From Candidatus Saccharibacteria bacterium CG_4_10_14_0_2_um_filter_52_9 (lineage in GTDB: Bacteria > Patescibacteriota > Saccharimonadia > Saccharimonadales > UBA4665), in NCBI GenBank assembly GCA_002792275.1, contig PFOA01000070.1, forward strand, positions 1 to 10,953: a stretch of DNA of 10,953 bases, given 5' to 3'. Positions 1 to 6,887 of this stretch are shown piece after piece; within the stretch, counting starts at the first letter, position 1; each line of letters opens with the position of its first letter. A program made the position numbers and the translations under genes. The notes beneath the pieces are model-generated. The model was not told where the DNA came from and did not search any database. It saw nothing but the letters and a program-made list of their open reading frames with translations.

Positions 1-248
1 AGGTAAAACGAAACCTCCCATTTGGTTCGCGGCCGCATGGCAACCCAGCGTAACGCCTTATTATAGAGTTTATCTTCGCTGGATAGCTTCTTGTACTCAC
101 CCACTTCTTGCTTGGCAAGTTCCTGGCCGCTGGCCAGCTTGCTCTCCAATAAAGCAGTCTCGCTCAACGAAAATTCGTACTTCCCTTCCACAAAAACCGA
201 ATAACGGTTAGTGCGCTTGAGCTGTTGCTTAATACTTGTAATCTTCAT
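1..248 (-). CDS. recX: Recombination regulator RecX (5' part, runs off left edge)
   Basis: Reading the minus strand from 248 gives 82 codons with no stop before the window ends, so only the N-terminal part of a protein usually 150-250 residues long is visible. It opens MKITSIKQQLKR, then has RYSVFVEGKYEFSLSE (residues 15-30) and ALRWVAMRPRTKWE (65-78). The last matches the R-x-R-S/T-xx-E signature of the RecX three-helix repeats. RecX binds RecA filaments and usually limits their growth and activity, and its gene often lies beside recA. Here recA is about 1.7 kb upstream on the same strand. The ATG overlaps the yoeB stop by one base (TGATG), with an SD-like GGGGA six bases upstream, so translation is probably coupled to the toxin gene. 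I am sure of the family, but cannot judge the missing C-terminal repeats. Confidence 0.88.
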   Translation of the reverse strand, partial: MKITSIKQQLKRTNRYSVFVEGKYEFSLSETALLESKLASGQELAKQEVGEYKKLSSEDKLYNKALRWVAMRPRTKWEVSFY

Positions 249-514
249 CACTTTTCCCCGTAATGAGTGCGGCAACCATATATCTGTACTTGCGTGTCTG
301 TCACTACATAGACGAGTCGATGCTTTTCGTCTATCTGGCGTGACCAGGAACCCCTCAAATTCTCATGCAGGGGTTCAGGTTTCCCGATTCCATCATATGG
401 ATTTCGCCGACAATCTTTGATCAATGTATTAATTCTTTTCAAAGTCCGTTTGTCCTGGGTTTGCCAGTAAAGATATTGCTCCCATCCTTCTTTTGTGAAA
501 GTGAGATCTAGCAT
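248..514 (-). CDS. yoeB: Toxin YoeB (RelE superfamily, ribosome-dependent mRNA endonuclease)
   Basis: This 88-residue protein aligns almost end to end with E. coli YoeB (84 aa), sharing blocks such as YLYWQ, DKR, IN-LIKD-RR-P, GKPEPL, NL-G-WSR, I-E-HRLVY and CR-HY. The known catalytic residues are present with a one-residue shift: Glu47, Arg66, His84 and Tyr85. YoeB binds the ribosomal A site and cuts mRNA, stopping translation, until YefM sequesters it. It starts 3 bp after the antitoxin stop, the usual order. Unlike E. coli YoeB, which ends at the catalytic His-Tyr, this protein carries three more residues (Gly-Glu-Lys). Their codons supply the SD-like sequence of recX. With all active-site residues intact, it is probably a working toxin. 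Confidence 0.95.
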   Translation of the reverse strand: MLDLTFTKEGWEQYLYWQTQDKRTLKRINTLIKDCRRNPYDGIGKPEPLHENLRGSWSRQIDEKHRLVYVVTDTQVQIYGCRTHYGEK

Positions 515-517
515 TAT

Positions 518-772
518 TTATGGCTCTATTAATTCTCGCTTGAATACTTTGCCTGCCTTCGCGTCAGCCAGCGATTTTATGAGCCGCTTGGCGTTGGCCG
601 GGTTACTGAGTAAATACTCCGTCTCCGTCATGCCATTATAATGGTCGAGCGGCATCATGACCACCGATTGACCCCCATTTCGCGCTATCACTAAGATATC
701 CTGGTCATCAATGAGTTGATCGAGGTATTGCTTAGTGTTTTTGCGGAATTCCGAGATGCTAGTTACGTTCAT
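518..772 (-). CDS. yefM: Antitoxin YefM (Phd/YefM family)
   Basis: The 84-residue product begins MNVTSISEFRKN and contains ILVIARNGGQSVVMMPLDHYN (residues about 19-39) and TEYLLSNPANAKRL (about 44-57), both typical of YefM. The N-terminal half is the Phd/YefM DNA-binding dimer fold. The C-terminal tail (SLADAKAGKVFKRELIEP) is the part that wraps the toxin. It would neutralise YoeB and, with it, repress its own promoter. A longer reading from 871 is possible but would start inside the Nudix gene and translate through the promoter and operator. The ATG at 772 has an AGGAG seven bases upstream and gives the family's standard N-terminus. The gene ends 3 bp before yoeB. Confidence 0.94.
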   Translation of the reverse strand: MNVTSISEFRKNTKQYLDQLIDDQDILVIARNGGQSVVMMPLDHYNGMTETEYLLSNPANAKRLIKSLADAKAGKVFKRELIEP

Positions 773-776
773 ATCC

Positions 777-816
777 GTACTCCTATTAGTACCATATATT
801 GTACTCTTTGAAGTAC
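777..816. promoter_or_regulatory. Predicted YefM-YoeB operator: four GTAC cores at 12-bp intervals
   Basis: GTAC occurs at 777-780, 789-792, 801-804 and 813-816, exactly 12 bp centre to centre. Read on the minus strand these pair into two inverted repeats of the form GTACT-N6-AGTAC, one over the -10 region and one between the start site and the RBS. As I recall, E. coli YefM-YoeB binds palindromes with a TGTACA core, also 12 bp apart. The match in core, spacing and placement supports autorepression. A further GTAC lies at 834-837, out of this phase. Confidence 0.65.
780..784 (-). promoter_or_regulatory. Ribosome binding site of yefM
   Basis: AGGAG reads on the minus strand, seven bases before the ATG at 772. 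It decides the short antitoxin start over the longer frame opening at 871. It touches the operator core nearest the gene (GTAC at 777-780). Confidence 0.6.
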
Positions 817-825
817 GTTTGTCAA
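798..825 (-). promoter_or_regulatory. Promoter of yefM-yoeB-recX
   Basis: On the minus strand TTGACA (825-820) is followed after 16 bases by TACAAT (803-798), matching the sigma-70-type consensus at 11 of 12 positions. The predicted start near 790 leaves a leader of about 18 bases that contains the AGGAG. The -10 box overlaps one GTAC operator core. Because no gap follows yoeB, this promoter would also drive recX. Confidence 0.7.
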
Positions 826-839
826 CAAGGTGCGTACGA

Positions 840-1361
840 CTAATATTCATGATAGTATCGTTTGAGGACATCAGCTACGCCATCGGTGACTTTGTCGGGG
901 TGGCTGACGACAAGTTCTTTGGCTTCGTCGACATCAAACCATCTGACTGATGCCACTTCGTCTGGCTGCAATATAAATTTCGTTTCCTTCGGCACGACCA
1001 CCTTAAAGACACGGCTGAAGCGGTTGAGCTTACGATCCTCGAAATTACCGATGTGACGATAGTAACCAATCTCTTCCAGCTCCACGTTCTCCAAGCCTAT
1101 TTCTTCGGCCAATTCACGTTTAGCGGCCGTTTCGTATGATTCGTCAACATCTACGTGACCGGCGGCAGAGTTGTCCCAGCGGTCAGGATATAGTTCGGAG
1201 TCAGGCGTACGTTTTTGAAGCAGAATATTGCCCGCTTCGTCTTCTACCATTATTCGGACAATGCGGTGTACCAGTCCTTTTGCCTGAGCTTCCGAAATGG
1301 AAGCAGTTCCTATTGGCTCATCGTTTTCGTCTACGATTTGGATCGGGAGGTGCTGACTCAT
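840..1361 (-). CDS. Nudix hydrolase (YfcD / IPP-isomerase-like subgroup)
   Basis: This 173-residue protein contains a complete Nudix box at residues 68-90: Gly68, Glu74, Arg82-Glu83, Glu86-Glu87, Gly89, fitting GX5EX7REUXEEXGU. It should therefore bind Mg2+ and hydrolyse a nucleoside-diphosphate-linked or other pyrophosphate substrate. The N-terminal strand (IQIVDENDEPIGTASISEA) and the HRIVRIMVEDEAGNILLQKR stretch resemble the YfcD and isopentenyl-diphosphate-isomerase-like branch. I see no basis for naming a substrate; isomerase activity is less likely than hydrolysis. Its ATG overlaps the stop of the preceding hydrolase by four bases (ATGA), so the two are probably translated together and expressed with recA. 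It ends 67 bp before the antitoxin gene. Confidence 0.88.
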   Translation of the reverse strand: MSQHLPIQIVDENDEPIGTASISEAQAKGLVHRIVRIMVEDEAGNILLQKRTPDSELYPDRWDNSAAGHVDVDESYETAAKRELAEEIGLENVELEEIGYYRHIGNFEDRKLNRFSRVFKVVVPKETKFILQPDEVASVRWFDVDEAKELVVSHPDKVTDGVADVLKRYYHEY

Positions 1362-1924
1362 AACAGATTGCGTTTTTCGAGGGCTTCGGTCAGTTGAGGT
1401 AGTTCAGTGAAGCCGTCGTCCCGCCTGAAATGGCTGGCGCCGGGCACAATTATTATTTCGCTGGCGGTTTGGGCGGCCAGCCATTTGGCCTGCTCCAGCG
1501 GGCAAAGCGGGTCGTTATCGCCGTGCAAAAATAGTAGCTGGGCGGCTTTTTGTTTAATGAGTTCGAAGTTGAAACCCTCGGGTGGAAACAGGGCTGAAAA
1601 CTGGTCTTTGTCCAGATCGGTGCCCTTAGTGCCAGACCAGGCTCCGATTAACACGCCGGTTTTAATCGGCGGGCAACGCTGGTCTTCTATCAGGTTGAGT
1701 ACCGAAACGGCGCCGGAGGAATGGCCGACAACCAAGTTGTCTGCAAAATCCCAGCCCGAGTTGAACAGAAAATCATTGTAGACTTGCCTGTTTGGTGTTT
1801 GGTTGTTTGGCAATTCCGGCACCCAGACTTTGTAGCCACGGTTTTCCAGATCGGCTTTGAGCCACGGCAACCAGTTGCTTTGTGGTGACCCGCCCGTTCC
1901 ATGTAGAATAACTGCTCGATTCAT
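1358..1924 (-). CDS. RBBP9/YdeN-family alpha/beta serine hydrolase
   Basis: This 188-residue protein has the size and pattern of the small RBBP9/YdeN (Ser_hydrolase) alpha/beta hydrolases. It begins with a strand and oxyanion-hole loop (AVILHGTGGSP, residues 4-14). The nucleophile elbow is GHSSG at 67-71, with Ser69 as nucleophile. HGDNDPLCP (134-142) supplies the likely acid Asp138, and GASHF (162-166) the catalytic His165. No signal peptide is visible, so it should be cytoplasmic. Members act on esters or peptides, but their natural substrates are mostly unknown. It lies 2 bp after the recA stop and overlaps the Nudix gene by four bases. Its role beside recA is not evident. Confidence 0.87.
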   Translation of the reverse strand: MNRAVILHGTGGSPQSNWLPWLKADLENRGYKVWVPELPNNQTPNRQVYNDFLFNSGWDFADNLVVGHSSGAVSVLNLIEDQRCPPIKTGVLIGAWSGTKGTDLDKDQFSALFPPEGFNFELIKQKAAQLLFLHGDNDPLCPLEQAKWLAAQTASEIIIVPGASHFRRDDGFTELPQLTEALEKRNLL

Positions 1925-1926
1925 GA

Positions 1927-2967
<1,041 letters not shown>

Positions 2968-2972
2968 TACAA

Positions 2973-2978
2973 CCTCCT
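2973..2978 (-). promoter_or_regulatory. Shine-Dalgarno sequence of recA
   Basis: A perfect AGGAGG reads on the minus strand five bases upstream of the recA ATG, the strongest ribosome binding site on this strand. Confidence 0.85.
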
Positions 2979-3007
2979 TCGGTCAATTACCCCATCCACT
3001 TGTTAGT

Positions 3008-3016
3008 ATTTTAGCA
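3008..3016 (-). promoter_or_regulatory. Possible extended -10 promoter of recA
   Basis: On the minus strand TGC-TAAAAT matches an extended -10 (TGn plus five of six bases). It predicts a start near 3001 and a 34-base leader that includes the AGGAGG. No convincing -35 box lies 16-18 bases upstream. The call rests on position and on similarity to the elements before pilB and pilM. Confidence 0.4.
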
Positions 3017-3138
3017 CTATAAGCGGTTGGCCGCCGTGTGAAAACTGCTATAGCTTAGCTTGTGGCTACTTTTCATAATTTTTTAATATTTGCCGCGACG
3101 CAACGGTGGTGATTTTGCTTACGTTTTTAAGAAGATAC

Positions 3139-3147
3139 TGCTAGAAT
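3139..3147 (+). promoter_or_regulatory. Possible extended -10 of pilB, suggesting a leaderless mRNA
   Basis: TGC-TAGAAT fits an extended -10 at five of six positions in the hexamer. It overlaps the first ATG (3146), and its predicted start of transcription (about 3154-3155) falls on the second in-frame ATG at 3155. There is no good Shine-Dalgarno before either ATG, only a weak AAGAAG. No clear -35 is present. Confidence 0.35.
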
Positions 3148-4963
3148 GAACCAGATGCGTATACCTGATTCACTGGTAGAAAAACTTCTTTCAAAGGGTG
3201 GCGATTTTAGCAAAGAACAGCTAGCTGGCCTGCGTAAGCAAGCCGCCGCCGAAAAGCAACCTCTACAAGACGTGGTGATTAAAAGTAATCTGGTAACCGA
3301 AAAAGAGCTTACCAAATTATACGCCGACGAGATTGAGGTGCCGTTTGTTGAAATCAAAGCGGCCGAGATAAGTCATGAGGTTTTAAAACAATTACCGGAG
3401 CGCATCGCCCGTCAGTACAACGCCGTGATCTTCGGCATTGACAAGCAGGATATCAAGCAAGTCGCCATGGAAGATCCCGATGATATCCAGGCTTTGAACT
3501 TTCTGCAAAAACAACTCGGCAACAAGCTTAAGATACACATCACCACCAGTAGCTTGCTCCAGGCTGCATTAGACCAGTACCGTGGCACAATCAGCAGTGA
3601 GCTCACCAAAGTTATCACTAATGAAGAGGACGCCGACGACAACGAAGAAGAAGTCGACGAAAGCGATCTGGCCGAAGATTCGCCGGTGGCGCAAACGGTA
3701 AATATCCTTATAGAATACGGCATTAAATCGGGTGCCAGTGACGTGCACATTGAACCGCGGGAAGATCATGTTGTTGTTAGATACCGCATAGACGGCCTCC
3801 TGCGCGAAGCCAACAAACTGCCGCGTAAACTGCTCGGCTCGCTGGTCAGCCGTATCAAAATTCTGAGCAACCTGAAGATAGATGAGCATCGGGCACCGCA
3901 GGATGGCCGATTTAAGATTGAGGTTAGCGGCCAGATCTACGCCCTGCGCGTATCAACCTTGCCGATTCTGGACGGTGAAAAAGTTGTGATGCGTATTCTT
4001 AACGAATCCAGCAAAGCGGCTGATTTTACGGAGCTTGGTTTTTGGGGTACGGCACTGGCCGACCTGAAGCAGGCCATAACTCAGCCCCACGGCATGGTTC
4101 TGGTCACCGGCCCGACCGGCTCAGGTAAGTCAACAACGCTATTTAGTGTTCTTAGTTCGCTTAATACGCCTAACGTCAATATTTCAACCGTCGAAGATAC
4201 GATTGAATACCACATTGTCGGTGCCAACCAAACCCAGGTAAACCCGGTAGCCGGTATGACCTTTACCAACGGCCTGCGTGCCTTGCTACGACAGGATCCA
4301 AACATCATTATGGTGGGTGAGATTCGCGATGGAGAAACGGCCGACCTAGCCGTACAAGCCGCCCTGACCGGCCACCTGGTGTTCAGTACCCTTCACACCA
4401 ATAATGCCGCCACCTGCCTGCCACGCCTGCTGGATATGGGCGTCGAGCCGTTTTTGATAGCCAGTACCGTGCGGGTGGTCATCGGCCAGCGCTTGGTGCG
4501 TCGCTTGTGTATCGACTGCCGGGAGGCCTTTGTGCCCGATGCTGCCCTATTGAAGCATCTCGATGAAGCCTTTCACCTCAATGATAACGGTGGCCTAAAG
4601 CGTTTGCATGAGCTTGAAGCCGCCGCTCTGAAAGATGGTATTGACGCCTCGACCGGCAGTAAAGATAAAACCAGCAGTGAGCTTAGCACCAGTCCCTCGG
4701 CCATTACCAAACTCTGGAAAGCACATGATACCGGCTGTGATAGCTGTGGCCATAGCGGCTACAAAGGCCGGATCGGTATTTACGAAGTACTGAGCAACAC
4801 ATCGGCTATCCAAAAACTAATTGTCAGCAATAGTACCTCAGAAAATCTGGAGCAAACCGCCACCGGCGAGGGTATGCTAACTATGCAGCTCGACGGCTTT
4901 ATTAAGGCTCTGCGCGGCCAGACTACCATCGAGGAAGTATTGCGCGTAACCGCCCAGGAATAG
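3146..4963 (+). CDS. pilB: Type IV pilus assembly ATPase PilB (GspE family)
   Basis: This 605-residue hexameric ATPase would power pilus extension from the cytoplasmic face. An N-terminal MshEN/GspE-N region (about 10-150) is followed by a very acidic linker (159-178), then the ATPase core. That core has Walker A GPTGSGKST (322-330), the Asp box TVEDTIEY (348-355), Walker B IIMVGEIRD (387-395) and the His box TGHLVFSTLHTN (408-419). Two Cys pairs, C455/C458 and C531/C534, form the zinc site typical of PilB and GspE, which argues against the retraction ATPase PilT. About 72 residues separate the pairs, partly low-complexity Ser/Thr/Lys. The start at 3146 is uncertain; the ATG at 3155 is equally possible. 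pilC follows after 4 bp. Confidence 0.95.
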   Translation: MNQMRIPDSLVEKLLSKGGDFSKEQLAGLRKQAAAEKQPLQDVVIKSNLVTEKELTKLYADEIEVPFVEIKAAEISHEVLKQLPERIARQYNAVIFGIDKQDIKQVAMEDPDDIQALNFLQKQLGNKLKIHITTSSLLQAALDQYRGTISSELTKVITNEEDADDNEEEVDESDLAEDSPVAQTVNILIEYGIKSGASDVHIEPREDHVVVRYRIDGLLREANKLPRKLLGSLVSRIKILSNLKIDEHRAPQDGRFKIEVSGQIYALRVSTLPILDGEKVVMRILNESSKAADFTELGFWGTALADLKQAITQPHGMVLVTGPTGSGKSTTLFSVLSSLNTPNVNISTVEDTIEYHIVGANQTQVNPVAGMTFTNGLRALLRQDPNIIMVGEIRDGETADLAVQAALTGHLVFSTLHTNNAATCLPRLLDMGVEPFLIASTVRVVIGQRLVRRLCIDCREAFVPDAALLKHLDEAFHLNDNGGLKRLHELEAAALKDGIDASTGSKDKTSSELSTSPSAITKLWKAHDTGCDSCGHSGYKGRIGIYEVLSNTSAIQKLIVSNSTSENLEQTATGEGMLTMQLDGFIKALRGQTTIEEVLRVTAQE

Positions 4964-4967
4964 AATT

Positions 4968-6236
4968 ATGCAATTTACCTATAAAGCAACCACCAAAGAC
5001 GGCCACACTATATCGGGCACTGCCGAGGCCGCCGACCGGCAGGCCTTGCTGGGTTTACTGCACAAACAAGGGATTATGCCGGTATTGATAGAGGGCGGTA
5101 AGTCAAAATCCAAATCAGCGGGCTTTTTTGGTAGCAAAAAGAAGATCAAGCTGGCCGACCTAGTGGTTTTTACGCGTCAGCTGTCGACTATGATCTCCGC
5201 CGGCGTACCGCTGGCTCGTTCGCTGTCTGCGCTACAGGGCGACGCCAGCAATCCTTACATGCGTGAAGTGCTGGCTGGTATTACAAAGGATGTGGAGGGC
5301 GGTATTGCCTTGGGTGATGCTTTTGCGAAATACCCGACTGTATTTTCAGACGTCTACGTCAACATGGTGCGCGCTGGCGAAGAAGGCGGTATTCTTGACG
5401 ACATACTGAAGCGCCTGGCCACTCAGGTTGAACAAGACGCCAGCATCCGCAAAAAGATTAAAAGCGCCATGATGTATCCGGTAGTAATACTCGGCGTAAC
5501 GGTGATCGCTTTTTTTGGCATCATGCTGTTTATCGTTCCCAAATTAGGCGGAATTCTGACTTCGTTGGGCGGGCCAAACGCCAAATTACCGATCTACACT
5601 CAAGTATTGCTTAATTTTAGTGATTTCTGCGCCAAGCCGACGATACTTGGCCATCTGCCGATACCGATTATCAACAAACTGCCGAACCTGATCTTGATGT
5701 TGATCCTGGCTGGTATTGGCACCTTTTTCTTGATGCACTACATAAAGACCGATAAGGGCAAATATAAATTTCACGCCTTGCTACTCAGGATACCGGTAGT
5801 AAAAACGGTGATTCTGAAAGTCGCCATTGCCCGCTTTTCGCGCACTTTTGCCTCATTAATGGGAGCCGGCGTTAGTGTGTTGGATGCCCTGCAGGTTACG
5901 GGTGCTGCACTTGGCAACAAAGTCATCGAGGCAGAGCTGGTTGCCGCCGCCGAAGCCGTAAAAAATGGCAAGCCACTTAGCGAGCCGATCAGCAACAGCC
6001 CGCATTTTCCGCCGATTGTGGCACAGATGTTAATGGTCGGCGAGGAAACCGGTCAGATTGACACGGTGCTCACAAAAATAGCCGACTTTTACGAAGAAGA
6101 GGTGGCAGTGTTAATAGATGGTTTGGCGGCCATTATTGAACCAATTATGATCATATTTTTAGGTGGTGGCGTCGGCTTAATTGCCGCTTCGGTGATGGGT
6201 CCTATCGCTAACCTATCAAAAAATATCGGCCAGTAA
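4968..6236 (+). CDS. pilC: Type IV pilus inner-membrane platform protein PilC (GspF family)
   Basis: This 422-residue protein is a full-length GspF/PilC. A short N-terminal domain (FTYKATTKDGHTISGTAEA, 3-21) and a basic linker (44-62) precede two T2SSF helical domains at about 67-191 and 288-411. Each carries the family pattern of a GAGVSVLDAL-like motif, as in AGVPLARSLSAL (78-89) and GAGVSVLDALQV (299-310), followed by MVRAGEEGG (133-141) or MVGEETGQ (356-363). Likely membrane segments are 168-190, 239-258 and 388-409. PilC anchors PilB and passes its motion to the pilin being added. It starts 4 bp after pilB and must be cotranscribed with it. No pilT lies between them, though it may be elsewhere. 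Confidence 0.95.
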   Translation: MQFTYKATTKDGHTISGTAEAADRQALLGLLHKQGIMPVLIEGGKSKSKSAGFFGSKKKIKLADLVVFTRQLSTMISAGVPLARSLSALQGDASNPYMREVLAGITKDVEGGIALGDAFAKYPTVFSDVYVNMVRAGEEGGILDDILKRLATQVEQDASIRKKIKSAMMYPVVILGVTVIAFFGIMLFIVPKLGGILTSLGGPNAKLPIYTQVLLNFSDFCAKPTILGHLPIPIINKLPNLILMLILAGIGTFFLMHYIKTDKGKYKFHALLLRIPVVKTVILKVAIARFSRTFASLMGAGVSVLDALQVTGAALGNKVIEAELVAAAEAVKNGKPLSEPISNSPHFPPIVAQMLMVGEETGQIDTVLTKIADFYEEEVAVLIDGLAAIIEPIMIIFLGGGVGLIAASVMGPIANLSKNIGQ

Positions 6237-6250
6237 TCCACAACTACTAC

Positions 6251-6278
6251 TTGACGAGTCGGCGCTTATGGTTATAAT
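6251..6278 (+). promoter_or_regulatory. Strong promoter of pilA
   Basis: TTGACG (6251-6256) and TATAAT (6273-6278) are separated by 16 bases, matching the sigma-70-type consensus at 11 of 12 positions. The predicted start is near 6285, giving a leader of about 76 bases. The leader contains a weak interrupted hairpin (CTTG/CAAG and GTCT/AGAC, 6291-6320). An internal strong promoter fits the high demand for major pilin. Confidence 0.75.
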
Positions 6279-6344
6279 CATTCCCAGATACTTGCTGTCT
6301 TAAGATATTAGACTGTCAAGATCAATAGGCAATAAATAATAATC

Positions 6345-6352
6345 AAGGAGGG
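6345..6352 (+). promoter_or_regulatory. Shine-Dalgarno sequence of pilA
   Basis: AAGGAGGG sits nine bases before the pilA ATG. It is the best ribosome binding site on the plus strand here, consistent with high pilin output. Confidence 0.8.
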
Positions 6353-6361
6353 TGGGCTCTA

Positions 6362-6832
6362 ATGATCTCCCTTAAAAAACATAATCAAGGTTTCACGATT
6401 GTCGAACTGCTGATCGTCATCGTGGTAATTGGTATTCTGGCGTTACTCGTCATTACTACCTACAGTGGTATTCAGCAAAAAGCACGTAACAGTAAGCGCC
6501 AAGCGGATATGAACTCGGTTCAGACTCAGCTGGAGGCTTACTTTCAAAACTCCGGCTACTACCCTAGTCGGGCAGACATGAACGATGGTACATGGCTTAG
6601 TACTAACATGAAAAGCCTCGATCAGAACGCTCTGGTTGATCCTTCTAACGCTACACAGAGCAAGACTCTGCTGGCAGCTGCGGCAGCTAAGTCATACGCC
6701 TATGCTCCGCTTAACAGTAGTGATGCCAGCTGTGAAGCTGACGACACGACCTGTGCGAAGTACACTCTGACTGCAACCTTTGAAGGAACCGTTAACGGCG
6801 CCTCCACAGCAGTTAAAACAAACCTGGATTAG
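6362..6832 (+). CDS. pilA: Type IV prepilin, probable major pilin PilA
   Basis: The 156-residue protein has a 10-residue basic leader ending in Gly10, then FTIVELLIVIVVIGILALLV. This is a class-III (prepilin) signal with N-terminal Phe11 after cleavage and Glu15 at the +5 position. The long N-terminal helix continues through GIQQKARNSKRQADMNSVQTQLEAYFQNSGYYP, a motif common in Gram-positive and CPR pilins. The globular part has two cysteines, C124 and C131, likely to form a small disulfide loop near the C-terminus. It would be processed by a PilD-type peptidase, which is not in the window. Its own strong promoter, strong RBS and following terminator single it out as the most highly expressed gene of the locus and hence the probable major subunit. 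Confidence 0.9.
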   Translation: MISLKKHNQGFTIVELLIVIVVIGILALLVITTYSGIQQKARNSKRQADMNSVQTQLEAYFQNSGYYPSRADMNDGTWLSTNMKSLDQNALVDPSNATQSKTLLAAAAAKSYAYAPLNSSDASCEADDTTCAKYTLTATFEGTVNGASTAVKTNLD

Positions 6833-6851
6833 TTTCAATCTAACCAGTCTT

Positions 6852-6877
6852 AAAAGCCCCGGTAAACCGGGGCTTTT
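6852..6877 (+). terminator. Rho-independent terminator after pilA
   Basis: An 11-bp perfect stem (6852-6862 with 6867-6877) closes a TAAA loop, has a CCCCGG/CCGGGG core and ends in TTTT. The T tract is short, so read-through into the minor pilins is likely. The A run on the 5' side would also let it act in the other direction. It should make pilA mRNA more abundant than that of the genes below. Confidence 0.8.
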
Positions 6878-6881
6878 ATAC

Positions 6882-6887
6882 TATAAT
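6882..6887 (+). promoter_or_regulatory. Possible -10 box of the minor pilin genes
   Basis: A perfect TATAAT follows the terminator by 4 bp and overlaps the first ATG (6886) of the next frame. There is no -35 box at the right distance and no TGn extension, so it may be chance. If used, transcription would begin near 6894, and translation would start at the ATG at 6898 or 6907. Confidence 0.3.

Noticed and set aside
834..837. A fifth GTAC (palindromic CGTACG) near the antitoxin promoter
   Set aside because: It is 21 bp from the next core, out of the 12-bp phase and upstream of the -35 box, so it may be chance. I left it out of the operator.
518..871. A longer 117-residue reading of the antitoxin starting at 871
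   Set aside because: It would begin inside the Nudix gene and translate the promoter and operator. The ATG at 772 has an AGGAG and gives the family's normal N-terminus.
2979..3145. An SOS (LexA) box in the recA-pilB intergenic region
   Set aside because: I found neither a CGAAC-N4-GTTCG nor a CTG-N10-CAG type site placed to control recA.
3127..3889. Minus-strand open frames within pilB, and similar ones opposite recA, pilC and the K-like gene
   Set aside because: They lie opposite well-recognised genes, have no family resemblance and no RBS. They are shadows of the coding frame.
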